A program made the translations under genes and the position numbers. The notes beneath the pieces are model-generated. The model was given only the letters and a program-made list of their open reading frames with translations, had not been told where the DNA came from and searched no databases. 37,361 bases of DNA from Clostridiales bacterium (lineage in GTDB: Bacteria; Bacillota; Clostridia; Christensenellales; Borkfalkiaceae): contig SVHY01000018.1 in NCBI GenBank assembly GCA_015055545.1, forward strand, positions 1 to 37,361. Reading direction: 5' to 3'. Positions 15,531-25,771 of this stretch are shown piece by piece. Numbering within the stretch: position 1 is the stretch's first letter; each line of letters begins with the position of its first letter.

Positions 15531-17432
15531 TGGACTTTCTTATTAATGGCAGGCGTTGTAGGCGCGAGTGTTTGTGTGAGTGCTACCGGTTGCCGTCGCG
15601 GAGAAGACAGCGAGGAGATCGACAGCTCTAAAACACAGCTTTACATAAGCAATTTCGACGCTGGTATCGGTCGTACTTGGGTAGAACGTCTGGGTGAGGA
15701 ATTCGAGAAGGATTTTGAGAATTATTCCTTTGAAGACGGCAAAAAGGGCGTGCAGGTGCTTTACAACCACAACACGAAAAACAAAGACTCTGCTTTCCTC
15801 GACGCGCTTGAACAGGACGAGGATACGATTTACTTTACCGAACAGATCGACTATTCGTACTATTATCATAAGTTTTACGATTTGACGTCGATTATGAAAG
15901 AAGGCGCAATCACGGGCGTGGACGACAATGGGAATTTTACCCGTGAAAGCGAAAGCATTGTTAGCAAGATGGATCCGACTTTACTGAGCTTCCTGAACAA
16001 AGGTACGGCGGGGAATGAAAAATACCATGCGCTCCCGTACTATTTAGGGTTGAAAAACGTAAACTACGACGTGGATCTTTGGAGCGAAAACAAATATTTC
16101 TTCTCTGAAGGCGGTTGCCCGAGTGAAATCGTTGCCAAAGCGCTTAAAGAAAACGGCGACGTAGACGCTGCGGTTGCAAGCTACTACACCGAGTTGCAAA
16201 AACTGCAAGCGGGACAGGCAAGCGATTACTGGTTCTTTGTGGACAGAGACGGTAAAGCCGAAATTGACGGCGAATCCATGGATTTTGGTTTGTCTGCCGG
16301 TCCCGACGGGAAATACGACACGTTCGACGACGGGTTGCCCGCAACGTACGAAGAATTTTATTTGCTCATGGATAAGATGTCGGCGGAAGTAACGCCTTTC
16401 ATTTGGCCCGGTTCCAACCCCGGTTATGCGGATATGCTCACCACGTCGCTTTGGCAGAATAACGAAGGCGTGGAAAATCTTAAAACGTATTACTCGCTCA
16501 ACGGTACGGTAAGTAATCTTGTGAAGCTTGATCAAAACGGCGAGATCGTAAAAGACAGCAAAGGTAAACCGGTGATTGACGCTCCTGTAACGTTTACGGG
16601 CGGTAAGGATAACGGTTATGAGATTCAACGTTCCGTAGAAAAATATTACGCATTGCAATTTGCACAGAAGATCGCGCAAACCGACGACTGGACGAACGTT
16701 GCATGTTACGACGGTACCACGCAGTCCTCGGCGCAAAGTAAATATCTCACGCAAGGCTACACAGATAAAGGTCAGGGCATCAAGAAAACGGCGATGCTCA
16801 TAGACGGTTGCTGGTGGCAGCAAGAAGCTACGGCTACGTTCGACATCATGGCGAAAACCGATAAAAAGTATGCCAAGGAAAACAGAGAATTTGCTATGAT
16901 GGCATTGCCCAATTCCACCATCGAACGTATGGTAGATCGTAAGACGAACAATGAAAAACTCGTCACCGTTTCTACAAACGATTCTTTCGCGTTTATTAAC
17001 GGTGGACTCAAGGAAGGCGATCCGTTGCTTGCCGTAGCGAAAACGTTTATGTCGTATATTCATAGCGACAAGAGCTTGAACATTTTTACTGAAGTTACCA
17101 ATATCTTCCGTCCGTTTGACTATGAGATAACCGACGAAACCGAATCCAAGATGTCGTTGTACGGCAAAAACCTGATGGAGTACAGAGATAATCTGCAAAT
17201 TGTATATCCTTATTCCACGAACTCGTTCATGAACGGTAATCAGGCTGTGTTCAAAAATGGGTACGACGGTTGGAATTGGCATTCGTACACGAATTTGATG
17301 GGTGAAGAAACGCAACCGGTCGACGCTTTGCATAACGAACGTGATAAAGGCGCGACTGCCGATGATTATTTCGAAGGCTTGTATAATTATTGCAAGACGA
17401 CTGCATGGCAAAAACTGGATATGGATGCTTGA
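15522..17432 (+). CDS. Sugar ABC transporter substrate-binding lipoprotein (family 1)
   Basis: 636 residues from ATG 15522. AGGAG lies 9 nt upstream and the signal peptide with lipobox ATGC (about residue 24) begins here. An identical start context 30 nt earlier (15492) would add ten Lys-rich residues. The mature protein has the family 1 solute-binding pattern: LYISNFDAGIGRTWVERLGEEFEKDF near the N-terminus, FLDAL..DEDTIYFTEQ, ...YALPYYLGLKNVNYDVDLW, AMLIDGCWWQQEA, and a C-terminal FAFINGG segment. Its length is well above the usual ~430 residues, which is common for binding proteins of complex oligosaccharides. The two permease genes follow by 21 nt, so it is the substrate-capture part of a CUT1 importer. 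The sugar cannot be deduced. Confidence 0.92.
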   Translation: MKKWTFLLMAGVVGASVCVSATGCRRGEDSEEIDSSKTQLYISNFDAGIGRTWVERLGEEFEKDFENYSFEDGKKGVQVLYNHNTKNKDSAFLDALEQDEDTIYFTEQIDYSYYYHKFYDLTSIMKEGAITGVDDNGNFTRESESIVSKMDPTLLSFLNKGTAGNEKYHALPYYLGLKNVNYDVDLWSENKYFFSEGGCPSEIVAKALKENGDVDAAVASYYTELQKLQAGQASDYWFFVDRDGKAEIDGESMDFGLSAGPDGKYDTFDDGLPATYEEFYLLMDKMSAEVTPFIWPGSNPGYADMLTTSLWQNNEGVENLKTYYSLNGTVSNLVKLDQNGEIVKDSKGKPVIDAPVTFTGGKDNGYEIQRSVEKYYALQFAQKIAQTDDWTNVACYDGTTQSSAQSKYLTQGYTDKGQGIKKTAMLIDGCWWQQEATATFDIMAKTDKKYAKENREFAMMALPNSTIERMVDRKTNNEKLVTVSTNDSFAFINGGLKEGDPLLAVAKTFMSYIHSDKSLNIFTEVTNIFRPFDYEITDETESKMSLYGKNLMEYRDNLQIVYPYSTNSFMNGNQAVFKNGYDGWNWHSYTNLMGEETQPVDALHNERDKGATADDYFEGLYNYCKTTAWQKLDMDA

Positions 17433-17453
17433 TAAAGCAATTAGGAGTACGAT

Positions 17454-18446
17454 ATGAGAATAACAGAAATAGAAGAAAGGGTAGAGGACGTAGCTGCGGA
17501 AACGGCAGCGGTTGCGCCGGCAATCGCAAAACGTAGAGCGGTTGGCTCGATGTCGAAAGCCAGAAGAAGAGAAACACTTTTCTATACGGCGTTCATAGTC
17601 TTTCCGATAATACAGTTTGTCGTCTTCTACGCATACGTCAACTTCGACAGCTTTTTATTGGCGTTTCAGTCGTATGACGAAACCACGTTGAGTTATAAGT
17701 GGGCAGGTTGGAAGAATTTTAAAAATATTTTCGTCGATCTGTCGCTGGAATTCGGCTTAATGCGACAGGGTTATCTCACGGCAATGCTCACATGGGTTAT
17801 GAACTTGTGCTTAGCACCGCTTGAGCTGCTCATACCTTTCTATATCTATAAAAAGATGCCGGGTTCGGGCTGGTTTAAAGTGTTGCTTTATATGCCTTCT
17901 ATTCTCTCTACTATGGTTTTGGGCTTGCTTTACCAGTACGTAGTCGATCAGGTAATTCCCGAGATTGCGTTTAGTAGCTCGGGGACGGTTGTTGAGCCCT
18001 TGTTGAGATCAGTGGATTCCCGTTATTGGGCGGCATGGGGCTTTAGCGCGTTCATGAAACTCGGCTCGGGGATTCTGCTGTACACCAGTGAGATGTCGCG
18101 TATTCCCGAATCGCTTGTGGAATACGGTCATTTGGAAGGTTGTACGCCCTTAAAAGAATTTTGGTACGTCACCCTGCCGTTGATCTTCCCCTTGTATTCG
18201 ATATTCTTGATCGCTACGATCAAAAATGTTTTCGTCGACCAGCTCAATCTGTATACCTTCTTCGGAAAAGGCTCCACGGAAGTTACCACAATCGGGTATT
18301 ATAAGTTCTGTTTGATCGTTGACCGTAACCCGAGCGACTTCCCGCTCGCCTCGGCGTTGGGTCTGTTCTCAACGCTCATTATTCTCGGACCTACGTTGTT
18401 TGCACGTTGGTTGACGAATAAGCTGGACGCGAAGGCGCAATTCTAA
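17454..18446 (+). CDS. Sugar ABC transporter permease, MalF/UgpA type
   Basis: 330 residues. An N-terminal cytoplasmic extension of about 40 residues (Ala/Glu, then Arg/Lys-rich) precedes six membrane helices at about 42-64, 108-130, 142-163, 191-210, 242-262 and 298-318. The EAA loop is at about 223-242 (EYGHLEGC..LKEFWYVTLP), with the conserved Gly and the terminal LP that dock the ATPase. It follows the binding protein by 21 nt with TTAGGAG before the ATG, and precedes the second permease by 15 nt, so it is the first half of the CUT1 translocation channel. No ATPase gene is nearby; in many Clostridia a shared MsmK/UgpC-type ATPase serves several importers (known for the family, assumed here). 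Confidence 0.95.
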   Translation: MRITEIEERVEDVAAETAAVAPAIAKRRAVGSMSKARRRETLFYTAFIVFPIIQFVVFYAYVNFDSFLLAFQSYDETTLSYKWAGWKNFKNIFVDLSLEFGLMRQGYLTAMLTWVMNLCLAPLELLIPFYIYKKMPGSGWFKVLLYMPSILSTMVLGLLYQYVVDQVIPEIAFSSSGTVVEPLLRSVDSRYWAAWGFSAFMKLGSGILLYTSEMSRIPESLVEYGHLEGCTPLKEFWYVTLPLIFPLYSIFLIATIKNVFVDQLNLYTFFGKGSTEVTTIGYYKFCLIVDRNPSDFPLASALGLFSTLIILGPTLFARWLTNKLDAKAQF

Positions 18447-18461
18447 AGGAGGAGTACGGAT

Positions 18462-19370
18462 ATGGCAAAGAAAAAATTCAAACTGATGAAATTTATGAAT
18501 CCTTACACCATAGTGGTGTTCATCTTCTTGGTGATGTATTCGTTGGTTCTGTTCTCGCTGCTTGGGTGGGGATTTATAAAATCGCTGCACCAGTTCGACG
18601 ATTTCATTTTAGGCGGTTCAAAAGCTTCCAGCTGGCCTAACGTATGGACGCTGGATAATTACATGAAGGCGTTTGAATACATTAAAGTGCCTTTGGCGCG
18701 TAAATACGGCGGCGGTTCGGTGTATTTTGAGGAAATGCTCTTCAACTCCTTGCTTTATGCTGCAGGTTGTGCCACTGTGGGCACGCTGACCACCTGTATC
18801 GTCGCTTATCTTACGGTGAAGCATAGATTTGCGTTCAATAAAGTGGTGGTAGGTATTTTCTACTTTGTATGGTTAGTTCCTTTGGTCGGTTCGAGCGCGG
18901 CAAACATTAAATTGATGACCAATCTGAACTTGATTCACACGTGGCTAGGTGTCTTTCTCATGAAAGCCAACTACGTCACGGGCATGTCGTTCCTTATTTT
19001 CCGTTCGGTGTTCAGTTCGTTGGACGACGGTTATAGGGAAGCGGCGCTTATCGACGGTGCTTCGCATTTCAAGATTATGGTGCAGATTTGTCTGCCACTC
19101 GTGAAAACGACGATCATAACGATGTGGATGATGGACTTTATCGCTGCCTGGAACGACTATTCTACGCCGATGGTCTATCTTCAAGCAAATCCCACGGCGG
19201 CGTACGGTCTGTATGTGTACAACCAGAATAAATCGGGCGGCGGGCAATTTGCGCACGTTACCTTCAAGGTTGCGGGCTTCATGGTTCTGCTTACGCCTAT
19301 TATCGTATTGTTTGCAATTTTCAAAGATAAATTTATGGGTAATCTTCTTGAAGGAGGATTAAAAGGATGA
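18462..19370 (+). CDS. Sugar ABC transporter permease, MalG/UgpE type
   Basis: 302 residues with six hydrophobic segments (about 14-40, 94-118, 127-145, 160-180, 213-233 and 268-288). The EAA loop is at 193-212 (EAALIDGASHFKIMVQICLP), a textbook match to EAA...G......LP. Its stop codon overlaps the start of the next gene (ATGA), so translation is coupled to the giant secreted protein that follows. It forms the translocation channel with the preceding permease. A periplasmic-facing insert between helices 1 and 2 (about 45-93) is normal for CUT1 MalG-type subunits. Confidence 0.95.
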   Translation: MAKKKFKLMKFMNPYTIVVFIFLVMYSLVLFSLLGWGFIKSLHQFDDFILGGSKASSWPNVWTLDNYMKAFEYIKVPLARKYGGGSVYFEEMLFNSLLYAAGCATVGTLTTCIVAYLTVKHRFAFNKVVVGIFYFVWLVPLVGSSAANIKLMTNLNLIHTWLGVFLMKANYVTGMSFLIFRSVFSSLDDGYREAALIDGASHFKIMVQICLPLVKTTIITMWMMDFIAAWNDYSTPMVYLQANPTAAYGLYVYNQNKSGGGQFAHVTFKVAGFMVLLTPIIVLFAIFKDKFMGNLLEGGLKG

Positions 19371-22300
19371 GGAAAAGGATGAAAAAAACGCGTTTGGCTG
19401 TCTTTGCACTAGCGGCTTGTCTGTGTAGTGCAACGGGCGCTTTTGCGTGGAAGAGCGAGGTGGCTTCGGCGGAAGCTTCGCCTATCACCGAGCTGTTCAA
19501 AACGTCGGGTATCACGCTCGACGCGATGCAAATTGATTCTGAACTGCTCTATGAAGAGCAAGCACTCTGCTTGACCAGTTTCGACGTGGAAGAAACCATT
19601 GAGTGGAAACAGGACGTGTCGGGGAGTTTTTCCTTTGACTATATGCCTGTTACCCTGAATGGTAACGAAACGGCAAAAACGTTTGTAACGGAATTTACCG
19701 ATATATCGGACGGGGACTCGTTCAAGGTTGTAATCGAACACGGCTCCACGATAGAAGTTTCGGTGGAATTCAACGGCGTAAAGGCAGGTATATTCTATTC
19801 TTCCCAATCCACAACACCCAAACGGATTACGCAGCTGGCAAACGAATCCGGTAACTACACGCAATTTTCCGCCGATAAGATCCGCGTAACGTTTGATCCC
19901 GATACGATGACGGTGTCTGCGGGTAATGCGGACGACGTGCAGTTTACCGTTTGGAGCATGCTGCAAAGCGAAAACGACGGCAGAGACGTCGGGCAGACGT
20001 TAAAGCCCTTCAACGCGTATCGCGTAGCGTTCGGCATCACGAAATTTTTAGACGAGAACGGCGCGGTGTTGTTGTATTCGGTCAACGACTACGACATGAC
20101 GGGCTTGTTGTTGAGCGGTTCGGGTACACCCGCTATTTATGCGGATTATCAGTACGACGCCATGGTGGGCGAGAAATACGTTCTGCCTGAGGCGACCGCG
20201 TACGACATTGCTGACGGGAACATTAAACCGTCGTGCACGATCTACGATCCCCAAGACAATAAAGTAGCGGAAAACGCGACTTCGTTCACGCCGACGACGG
20301 CAGGGGAATACACCGTGGTATACACGGCGAAAAATTCGTGCGGTACTACGGTGGAAAAAGAATACGTGTTGCAAGTATATGACGGTATTCCCGAAAGCGA
20401 GTATGAACTTAACTGGGATCTGAACGCGGAATACGTCGTGGGCGAGAAGGTAACGTTCCCCGTATGTACGTTGTCGGGCGGACTCATTCGCTACGGCGAA
20501 GAGAAAGGTACGTTGACGGTAAAGCGCAACGGCGTAACGTTGCGTGCTTATAAGAATATCGTCAGCGGCGTTTCCTACACCTTCCAAACGGCAGGGGAAT
20601 ACGAAGTGATTTACGCGCTCGGCGGCGGCAGAGAAACGTCGTATACGTTGAGCGTAATCGGCGCGGATAACCGTTTTGTAACGGACGGCGTGGCTGCGAC
20701 GTATCAAAAGGGCGACGTGGTAGACTGTTCGGCGGCGTATATGCTCGTCGGCGGGGAAAGCGTTCCTTACGAATTTTCGGTGGAATATCCCAACGGGAGA
20801 AAATACAAGAATAAGGTTTTCAAAGCGGATTTGTCCGGCGTTTATCATTTGCGCGCGACCGCTTCGGTGGCTGGAAAAGACTACGCTTTTGAAAAGCAAT
20901 TCACCGTTGCCTTGACAAAGAACGATCAGTTTAAAACGATTTCGGACCAAGTGAATATTTCCACGGGCAGAAGTAACTTTACCGGACAAAGCGGCGCCGT
21001 GATTTCGGTTGCGCAGTCGGGGCTTTTGGTGGAATACACCAAGCCCGTAGATTTGAGCACGTTCAGCGGGCAAACGGAGATGCGTGATGTAGTGCCGAAG
21101 AAAGGGGAACCGCCCGTGAAAACGACGGCGGTGAAGGAAACGGCAAATCCTCTTATCGATTTCACGGTTGATCCGGTGACGTACGGTACGGCGGCGGCTG
21201 GCGGTGTATTCGTGTATATCACGGACGCAGCCGATCCGAACAACAAGATCACGATCTCCATAATGGCGGATAAATCGCCTACGTGGTCATACGTCCGCGC
21301 CGGCGCACCCGGGCAGGATTTGACGGGCTTTCACGTAGGAACTTCCGGAAAAGATCTCTTGGATAATACACCTGGTACACTGCACGCGGGTAAGGCAGGA
21401 TTTATAACCTATCACAGTTTCAGTGGACAGTTGATAACTTCGACAACGGGGGCTAATTCCAGATTAACGCTGTACTACGACAACGACACCAAGCAGGTGT
21501 TGTGTACGCCGAAAATAATCGGCAATAACTATCAATCGTATATCGTCACCGATCTGGACGACGTGAATTATACTTTGGGGAATGCGTGGCAGGGCTTTAC
21601 GTCCGATAAAGTGTATATCAGCTTTATGGTAATGGGCTTGGTTGCGCCTAAGGCAAATATGGTCGTATACAACGTTGCGGGCGAGGATTTCTCTAACGCG
21701 ACGATCTCGCAGGACGAGAAACCCACCGTAGACGTGGCTGGAGAGGATACCCTGACGGGCTTGAAAGGTTCGTCTTTGGCGTTGCCTGCGGCAACTGCAT
21801 ACGACGCTTCGGGTGCAACGATTGAAAACGTCGTTAGCAAAGTATATTATAAAAAGGACGGCGTCCGTTACGACGTACCCGTGAGAAGCGGTCGTTTTGA
21901 TACGAAACGGAGTGGCGAGTATGAAATCGAATACACGGCAATAGACGGATTCGGCAACCGCGGCACGCGTTGCGTGCGGGTTAACGTACTGGAAAGCGCG
22001 GCGGATTTGAGAACCGAATTCCAAGACGCGCTCGATCAAGACTATACGCAATGCTTGGCTGGTTCTTACGTGCGCTTGCTTACGAAGGACGAATTAGCTG
22101 TGGAAAACGCCTTTGGCGACGTAACCACCGTATGTGCGGTATACTACGGCGCGGGCGACGACAGAAAAGAGGTCGAACTGAAGAACGGCAGATTCTTTGC
22201 CGATCGGATAGGCAGTTATACGGTGGAATTCGTTACGACGGATAGCATTGGCAGAACGACGACGAGTTTGTACACGGTAGACGCGGCAAAGCCCGAATCC

Positions 22301-23797
22301 CCCGTGATTTACGGCAATATGCCTTATTACGTAGGGTTTATCCGCGGTAATACGTACACGATTTCCGATTTGCATTTTATCGATTTCGCGAAGTCGCCCG
22401 AAGTGCAGAAGGCGAGCGTGTATATTAACGGCGAAGCGTATACGGAAAGCACGTTCAGTTTACCGAAATTGGTAGAAGAAGAAACGGCGAGCGAAGAAGT
22501 GAAAACGGTTGAACTGGAATATAAATACGGCGATGAAGTGCTGTACAGTTATTCCATTCCCGTAAAGACGGTTTATAAAAAAGCTACGCAGACGGTGTCG
22601 GGAAGACCCATCACGCAAACCTATTTCTTGTCCGACAGATATTTCCTGTTCGACGAAGAGATCTCTGGCGTAACCAAGAGTAATCACCTGTTGTTATCTA
22701 CCACGTCGGACGACGCAACGTTACGTTTTGTGCAACCTGTGGCTTCTAATTTGACGGAGTTGCGTTTGAGTACGAACACCGATCAGAACGCGGAGGCAGG
22801 GACACCAAACGCGCTCGCGTCGAATATCAGCGGTATTACGTTGTATCTGACGGATGCAATGGATGCGAATAAACGTTTGACCGCGCAAATTGTCGTGGCG
22901 GAAGATGGAAGTCTGTATATGGTGGTAGGAGGAGAAACTTCTTTGCCGCTTAGCGGTTCGTTGACGGGTTTGAGCTGGGAAGCCGTACAATTCAGCTACC
23001 GCAATGACAGCAAAGCTTTCTATGATGCAAAAACGGGCTTACTCATCGTTAAACCTGCCACGTATGACAACGGCGAACCGTTTGAAGGGTTCAGCGATCA
23101 GGTATACGTTGCGCTTTCTATGCAACGCGAAAACGTTGCAGATGCTGCCACGTTGCGCCTGTATTCCATCAACGGTCAGTCTTTCTCCGACACGATGAAA
23201 GAAGATAACGTCGCGCCTACCGTCATTGTGAACGGTTCGGTGAGCGGTATATACGACGTGGGCACGGAACTTAAAACGTTTACGGCTTCGGCAAGCGACG
23301 TGTTGAGTAATATGGAGGAATTCTACGTTACCGTTACGTTGGAAAGAAACGGACAGACGGAGATCGTGAAAGATCTCAACGGCAATCCGATTGAAAAGTT
23401 GTCGCCGACGCAGGAATATGCGTTCCGTCTGGAAAAGATCGGTGAGTACAGAATTGTTTACTATGCAAAAGACGGCAGAGGAATGGAAACGGAATCGGTG
23501 TTCGTCGTCACGTCGGTACAGCGTAGTAAGCCTACAATCACTCTTTCGGGCGAAGTACCCGAAGCGGTGCAACTCAACGGTACGGTGGAATTGCCTACGG
23601 CGAGCGTACAGTATATGGAAGAAAACGAAAGCAATTTGTCGTACACGATTTATATCACGCCTTCCAACTGCTACGAAACGGTAGAGAACAATTCGTTCGT
23701 GGCTAATGAAGAAGGAATCTACCGCGTACGCTATTATGCGCTGGACGCATACGGTAACTACACGATGTTGGAATATCAGATCGTGTGCGCGAAATAA
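19367..23797 (+). CDS. Giant secreted multi-domain Ig-like/lectin-like protein (1476 aa)
   Basis: Begins at the ATG overlapping the permease stop (AAGGAGG 9 nt upstream); the ATG at 19379 is a second option. A Sec signal ends near AFA (27), or a little later at ASA. Three related large beta-sandwich modules lie at about residues 78-246, 527-771 and 1091-1268. Copies 2 and 3 share I(S)..YLTDA.D.N..... and a closing VY(I/V)(S/A).M......A....YN/YS(V/I).G..FS motif. They are separated by Ig-like domains with EYTVVYTA, EYEIEYTAIDGFGN and EYRIVYYAKDGRG strands, typical of surface proteins of gut Clostridia. No LPXTG, SLH or C-terminal membrane helix is visible, so retention is unexplained. Co-transcription with the importer suggests a polysaccharide-binding role; this is inference. 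Confidence 0.9.
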   Translation: MRKRMKKTRLAVFALAACLCSATGAFAWKSEVASAEASPITELFKTSGITLDAMQIDSELLYEEQALCLTSFDVEETIEWKQDVSGSFSFDYMPVTLNGNETAKTFVTEFTDISDGDSFKVVIEHGSTIEVSVEFNGVKAGIFYSSQSTTPKRITQLANESGNYTQFSADKIRVTFDPDTMTVSAGNADDVQFTVWSMLQSENDGRDVGQTLKPFNAYRVAFGITKFLDENGAVLLYSVNDYDMTGLLLSGSGTPAIYADYQYDAMVGEKYVLPEATAYDIADGNIKPSCTIYDPQDNKVAENATSFTPTTAGEYTVVYTAKNSCGTTVEKEYVLQVYDGIPESEYELNWDLNAEYVVGEKVTFPVCTLSGGLIRYGEEKGTLTVKRNGVTLRAYKNIVSGVSYTFQTAGEYEVIYALGGGRETSYTLSVIGADNRFVTDGVAATYQKGDVVDCSAAYMLVGGESVPYEFSVEYPNGRKYKNKVFKADLSGVYHLRATASVAGKDYAFEKQFTVALTKNDQFKTISDQVNISTGRSNFTGQSGAVISVAQSGLLVEYTKPVDLSTFSGQTEMRDVVPKKGEPPVKTTAVKETANPLIDFTVDPVTYGTAAAGGVFVYITDAADPNNKITISIMADKSPTWSYVRAGAPGQDLTGFHVGTSGKDLLDNTPGTLHAGKAGFITYHSFSGQLITSTTGANSRLTLYYDNDTKQVLCTPKIIGNNYQSYIVTDLDDVNYTLGNAWQGFTSDKVYISFMVMGLVAPKANMVVYNVAGEDFSNATISQDEKPTVDVAGEDTLTGLKGSSLALPAATAYDASGATIENVVSKVYYKKDGVRYDVPVRSGRFDTKRSGEYEIEYTAIDGFGNRGTRCVRVNVLESAADLRTEFQDALDQDYTQCLAGSYVRLLTKDELAVENAFGDVTTVCAVYYGAGDDRKEVELKNGRFFADRIGSYTVEFVTTDSIGRTTTSLYTVDAAKPESPVIYGNMPYYVGFIRGNTYTISDLHFIDFAKSPEVQKASVYINGEAYTESTFSLPKLVEEETASEEVKTVELEYKYGDEVLYSYSIPVKTVYKKATQTVSGRPITQTYFLSDRYFLFDEEISGVTKSNHLLLSTTSDDATLRFVQPVASNLTELRLSTNTDQNAEAGTPNALASNISGITLYLTDAMDANKRLTAQIVVAEDGSLYMVVGGETSLPLSGSLTGLSWEAVQFSYRNDSKAFYDAKTGLLIVKPATYDNGEPFEGFSDQVYVALSMQRENVADAATLRLYSINGQSFSDTMKEDNVAPTVIVNGSVSGIYDVGTELKTFTASASDVLSNMEEFYVTVTLERNGQTEIVKDLNGNPIEKLSPTQEYAFRLEKIGEYRIVYYAKDGRGMETESVFVVTSVQRSKPTITLSGEVPEAVQLNGTVELPTASVQYMEENESNLSYTIYITPSNCYETVENNSFVANEEGIYRVRYYALDAYGNYTMLEYQIVCAK

Positions 23798-23812
23798 AGG
23801 AGGAGCGAAAAG

Positions 23813-25771
23813 ATGAAGAAAAGATATCAAATAGCAAGTCTTTTACTGGCTGCTTGTACAGTGTGCTCCGCGTTTGCCGCTTGCGGCGAGTCAGAAGAAA
23901 AGACGGATAGTGCGTCTGTGGGCACACCTACGGCATACGAAGGCAAAGGAACGCACGAAGCGACCGTTACCGCTACTTCCGCGTACATGGTGCAAAAAGG
24001 GAAAACCGATTATAAGCTCGTGATTCCCGAAGAACCCACCGAATACGAAACGGAAGCGGCGATCCTAATCAACGAATACGTGGAAAAAGCATTGGGCGTT
24101 ACTTTCCCCATCGTGTCGGGCGTAACGGCGGAGAGCGGAAAATACATATCGGTAGGCGACACGTCGATGATGCGTCAAAGCGGTATTTCGGTGGACAGAA
24201 ACGAGTTCGGCGAATCGGGTTTCCGCATCGTGACCAAAAGCGACGACGTGTATATCTCAGGTTCGAGAAACACGTTGCGTCGGGGTACGTATTACGGCGC
24301 GCAGGAATTTTTGAAGTACACTATCGACTGGAGAGCGTACGCCGTGGACGAAGTACGGTATACGGAATCCGATCAGATGCCGTTGTATAATTTCGACGTG
24401 ACGGAAATCCCCGAATTCGATTCCCGCCGCTACGGTTCGTATAACGTGACGAGTAATCTGAACTATCAGCGTTTGTTGCGCCTGTCCGTTAAGGAGGAAG
24501 AACAATTGCCGCTTTCGGGTCACAGCCATTTCAAGATTCTGCCGCCCGAAACGTACGCGCCGCTCCATCCCGAATGGTATGCCTGGAAACCGGGCTATAA
24601 CTACGATTCGCCGAAGGCGTATCTGAGCGGTCAGCTGTGCTTGAGCAACGAAGAGATGCAAGAAGAGTTCGTCAAGCAGTTGGTGCAGATGTTCAGAGAT
24701 CATCCCACCACCAACTTCGCGCATATAGGTCAGCAGGATATAGCAGGCCCGTGCGAGTGCGACAACTGCAAAGCGATGATGGCGGAGTACAACACCACCT
24801 ACACGGGTATGCTCGTGGCGTTCACGAATAGAATCGCGCGGGAAGTAACGCGTATCATTCAGAGCAGCGAGCCGGACAGACAGCTCGAATTCGAGATGTT
24901 TGCCTACCAAAAATCCATTGCGCCTCCCGTAACGCTGGTAAACGGCGAATACGTGCCGCACCATGAAGAAGTCGTTCCCGACGAAAACGTGGCGGTACAG
25001 TTCACGCCGATGGGTTCTGTTATCACCGAAACGATGAGTCTGGAAAAGAACAAAACCTTTTATAACTATCTGGAAGGCTGGTGTGCGATCACCGATAATA
25101 TCAGTACGTGGACGTACGGTACCAACTTCCATACGGCGAATATCAACCAAAAGAACTGGGATATTGCCACGGCAGACCTTCGCACGTATTCCGAACACGG
25201 CGTGCGTAGGGTATACAACCAGAGCCTTAACAACGTCAACATAGCGCAGCTTTACGAGATACGCGTATGGGTAGAATCGCAGCTTATGTGGAACGTGTCG
25301 CTGAGCTATCAAGAGCTTGCGGAAGAGTTTATAGAGAACTACTACGGACCTGCGGCGCCGCACATTCAAGAAATGTTCGACGCGATGACGACGTACTATG
25401 AATATCTGCGTACGCAATTGGGATGTACGGGTGGCTGGAACTTCAACTTAGATAACGTTACGTACTGGCAATTCCCTTACGTGGAAAGTATCCGTTGCAT
25501 TATGCAAGACGCGTTTGCGGCGGTGGAAACGCTCAAGACAAGCGATCCGAATGCATATGAAAAGTACTACTGGAGAGTATGTAGCGCGTATTTAGAAAAT
25601 ATTTATATGCAAATGGAATATCATGCGGATAAATACGGTGAAGAATACTGTTTGGAAACGATTGACTTGTATGAAACCGTTTGCCGTAGATTTAACGTCG
25701 TGACCATATCCGAAGGTGACGCAGTAACCACAAACAGTTGTATCAAAAAATGGAGGAGCCGTTATGCGTAA
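23813..25771 (+). CDS. DUF4838-domain lipoprotein (glycoside-hydrolase-like)
   Basis: 652 residues. Lipobox FAAC (Cys24). Residues about 60-190 match the N-terminal alpha/beta domain seen in DUF4838 and GH67/GH20-type enzymes: EAAILINEYVEKALG, ISVGDT, GFRIV, YGAQEFLKY. Residues about 190-500 are the DUF4838 barrel, with DSRRYG, GHSHF, HPEWYAWKPG, a CECDNC cluster (C314-C319), and FAHIGQQDI. Further on come FEMFAYQKS and the C-terminal WNVSLSYQELAEEFIENYYG segment. Such proteins are frequent in gut polysaccharide loci and are suspected glycosidases; the catalytic acids cannot be assigned from sequence alone. AAGGAGGA precedes the ATG, 15 nt after the giant protein. It overlaps the next gene by 8 nt. 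Predicted to act at the outer face of the membrane on the captured glycan. Confidence 0.93.
   Translation: MKKRYQIASLLLAACTVCSAFAACGESEEKTDSASVGTPTAYEGKGTHEATVTATSAYMVQKGKTDYKLVIPEEPTEYETEAAILINEYVEKALGVTFPIVSGVTAESGKYISVGDTSMMRQSGISVDRNEFGESGFRIVTKSDDVYISGSRNTLRRGTYYGAQEFLKYTIDWRAYAVDEVRYTESDQMPLYNFDVTEIPEFDSRRYGSYNVTSNLNYQRLLRLSVKEEEQLPLSGHSHFKILPPETYAPLHPEWYAWKPGYNYDSPKAYLSGQLCLSNEEMQEEFVKQLVQMFRDHPTTNFAHIGQQDIAGPCECDNCKAMMAEYNTTYTGMLVAFTNRIAREVTRIIQSSEPDRQLEFEMFAYQKSIAPPVTLVNGEYVPHHEEVVPDENVAVQFTPMGSVITETMSLEKNKTFYNYLEGWCAITDNISTWTYGTNFHTANINQKNWDIATADLRTYSEHGVRRVYNQSLNNVNIAQLYEIRVWVESQLMWNVSLSYQELAEEFIENYYGPAAPHIQEMFDAMTTYYEYLRTQLGCTGGWNFNLDNVTYWQFPYVESIRCIMQDAFAAVETLKTSDPNAYEKYYWRVCSAYLENIYMQMEYHADKYGEEYCLETIDLYETVCRRFNVVTISEGDAVTTNSCIKKWRSRYA

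Noticed and set aside
16044-17411. Long minus-strand frame opposite the binding-protein gene, and similar antisense frames elsewhere (24257-25417, 29441-30592, 20048-21073)
   Set aside because: They are complementary shadows of well-supported genes, with Arg/His/Val-rich composition, no recognisable domain and no ribosome binding site context.
17454-17580. N-terminal extension of the MalF-type permease as a separate peptide or domain
   Set aside because: It is a short charged cytoplasmic tail within one continuous frame with a good ribosome binding site; nothing indicates a separate unit.
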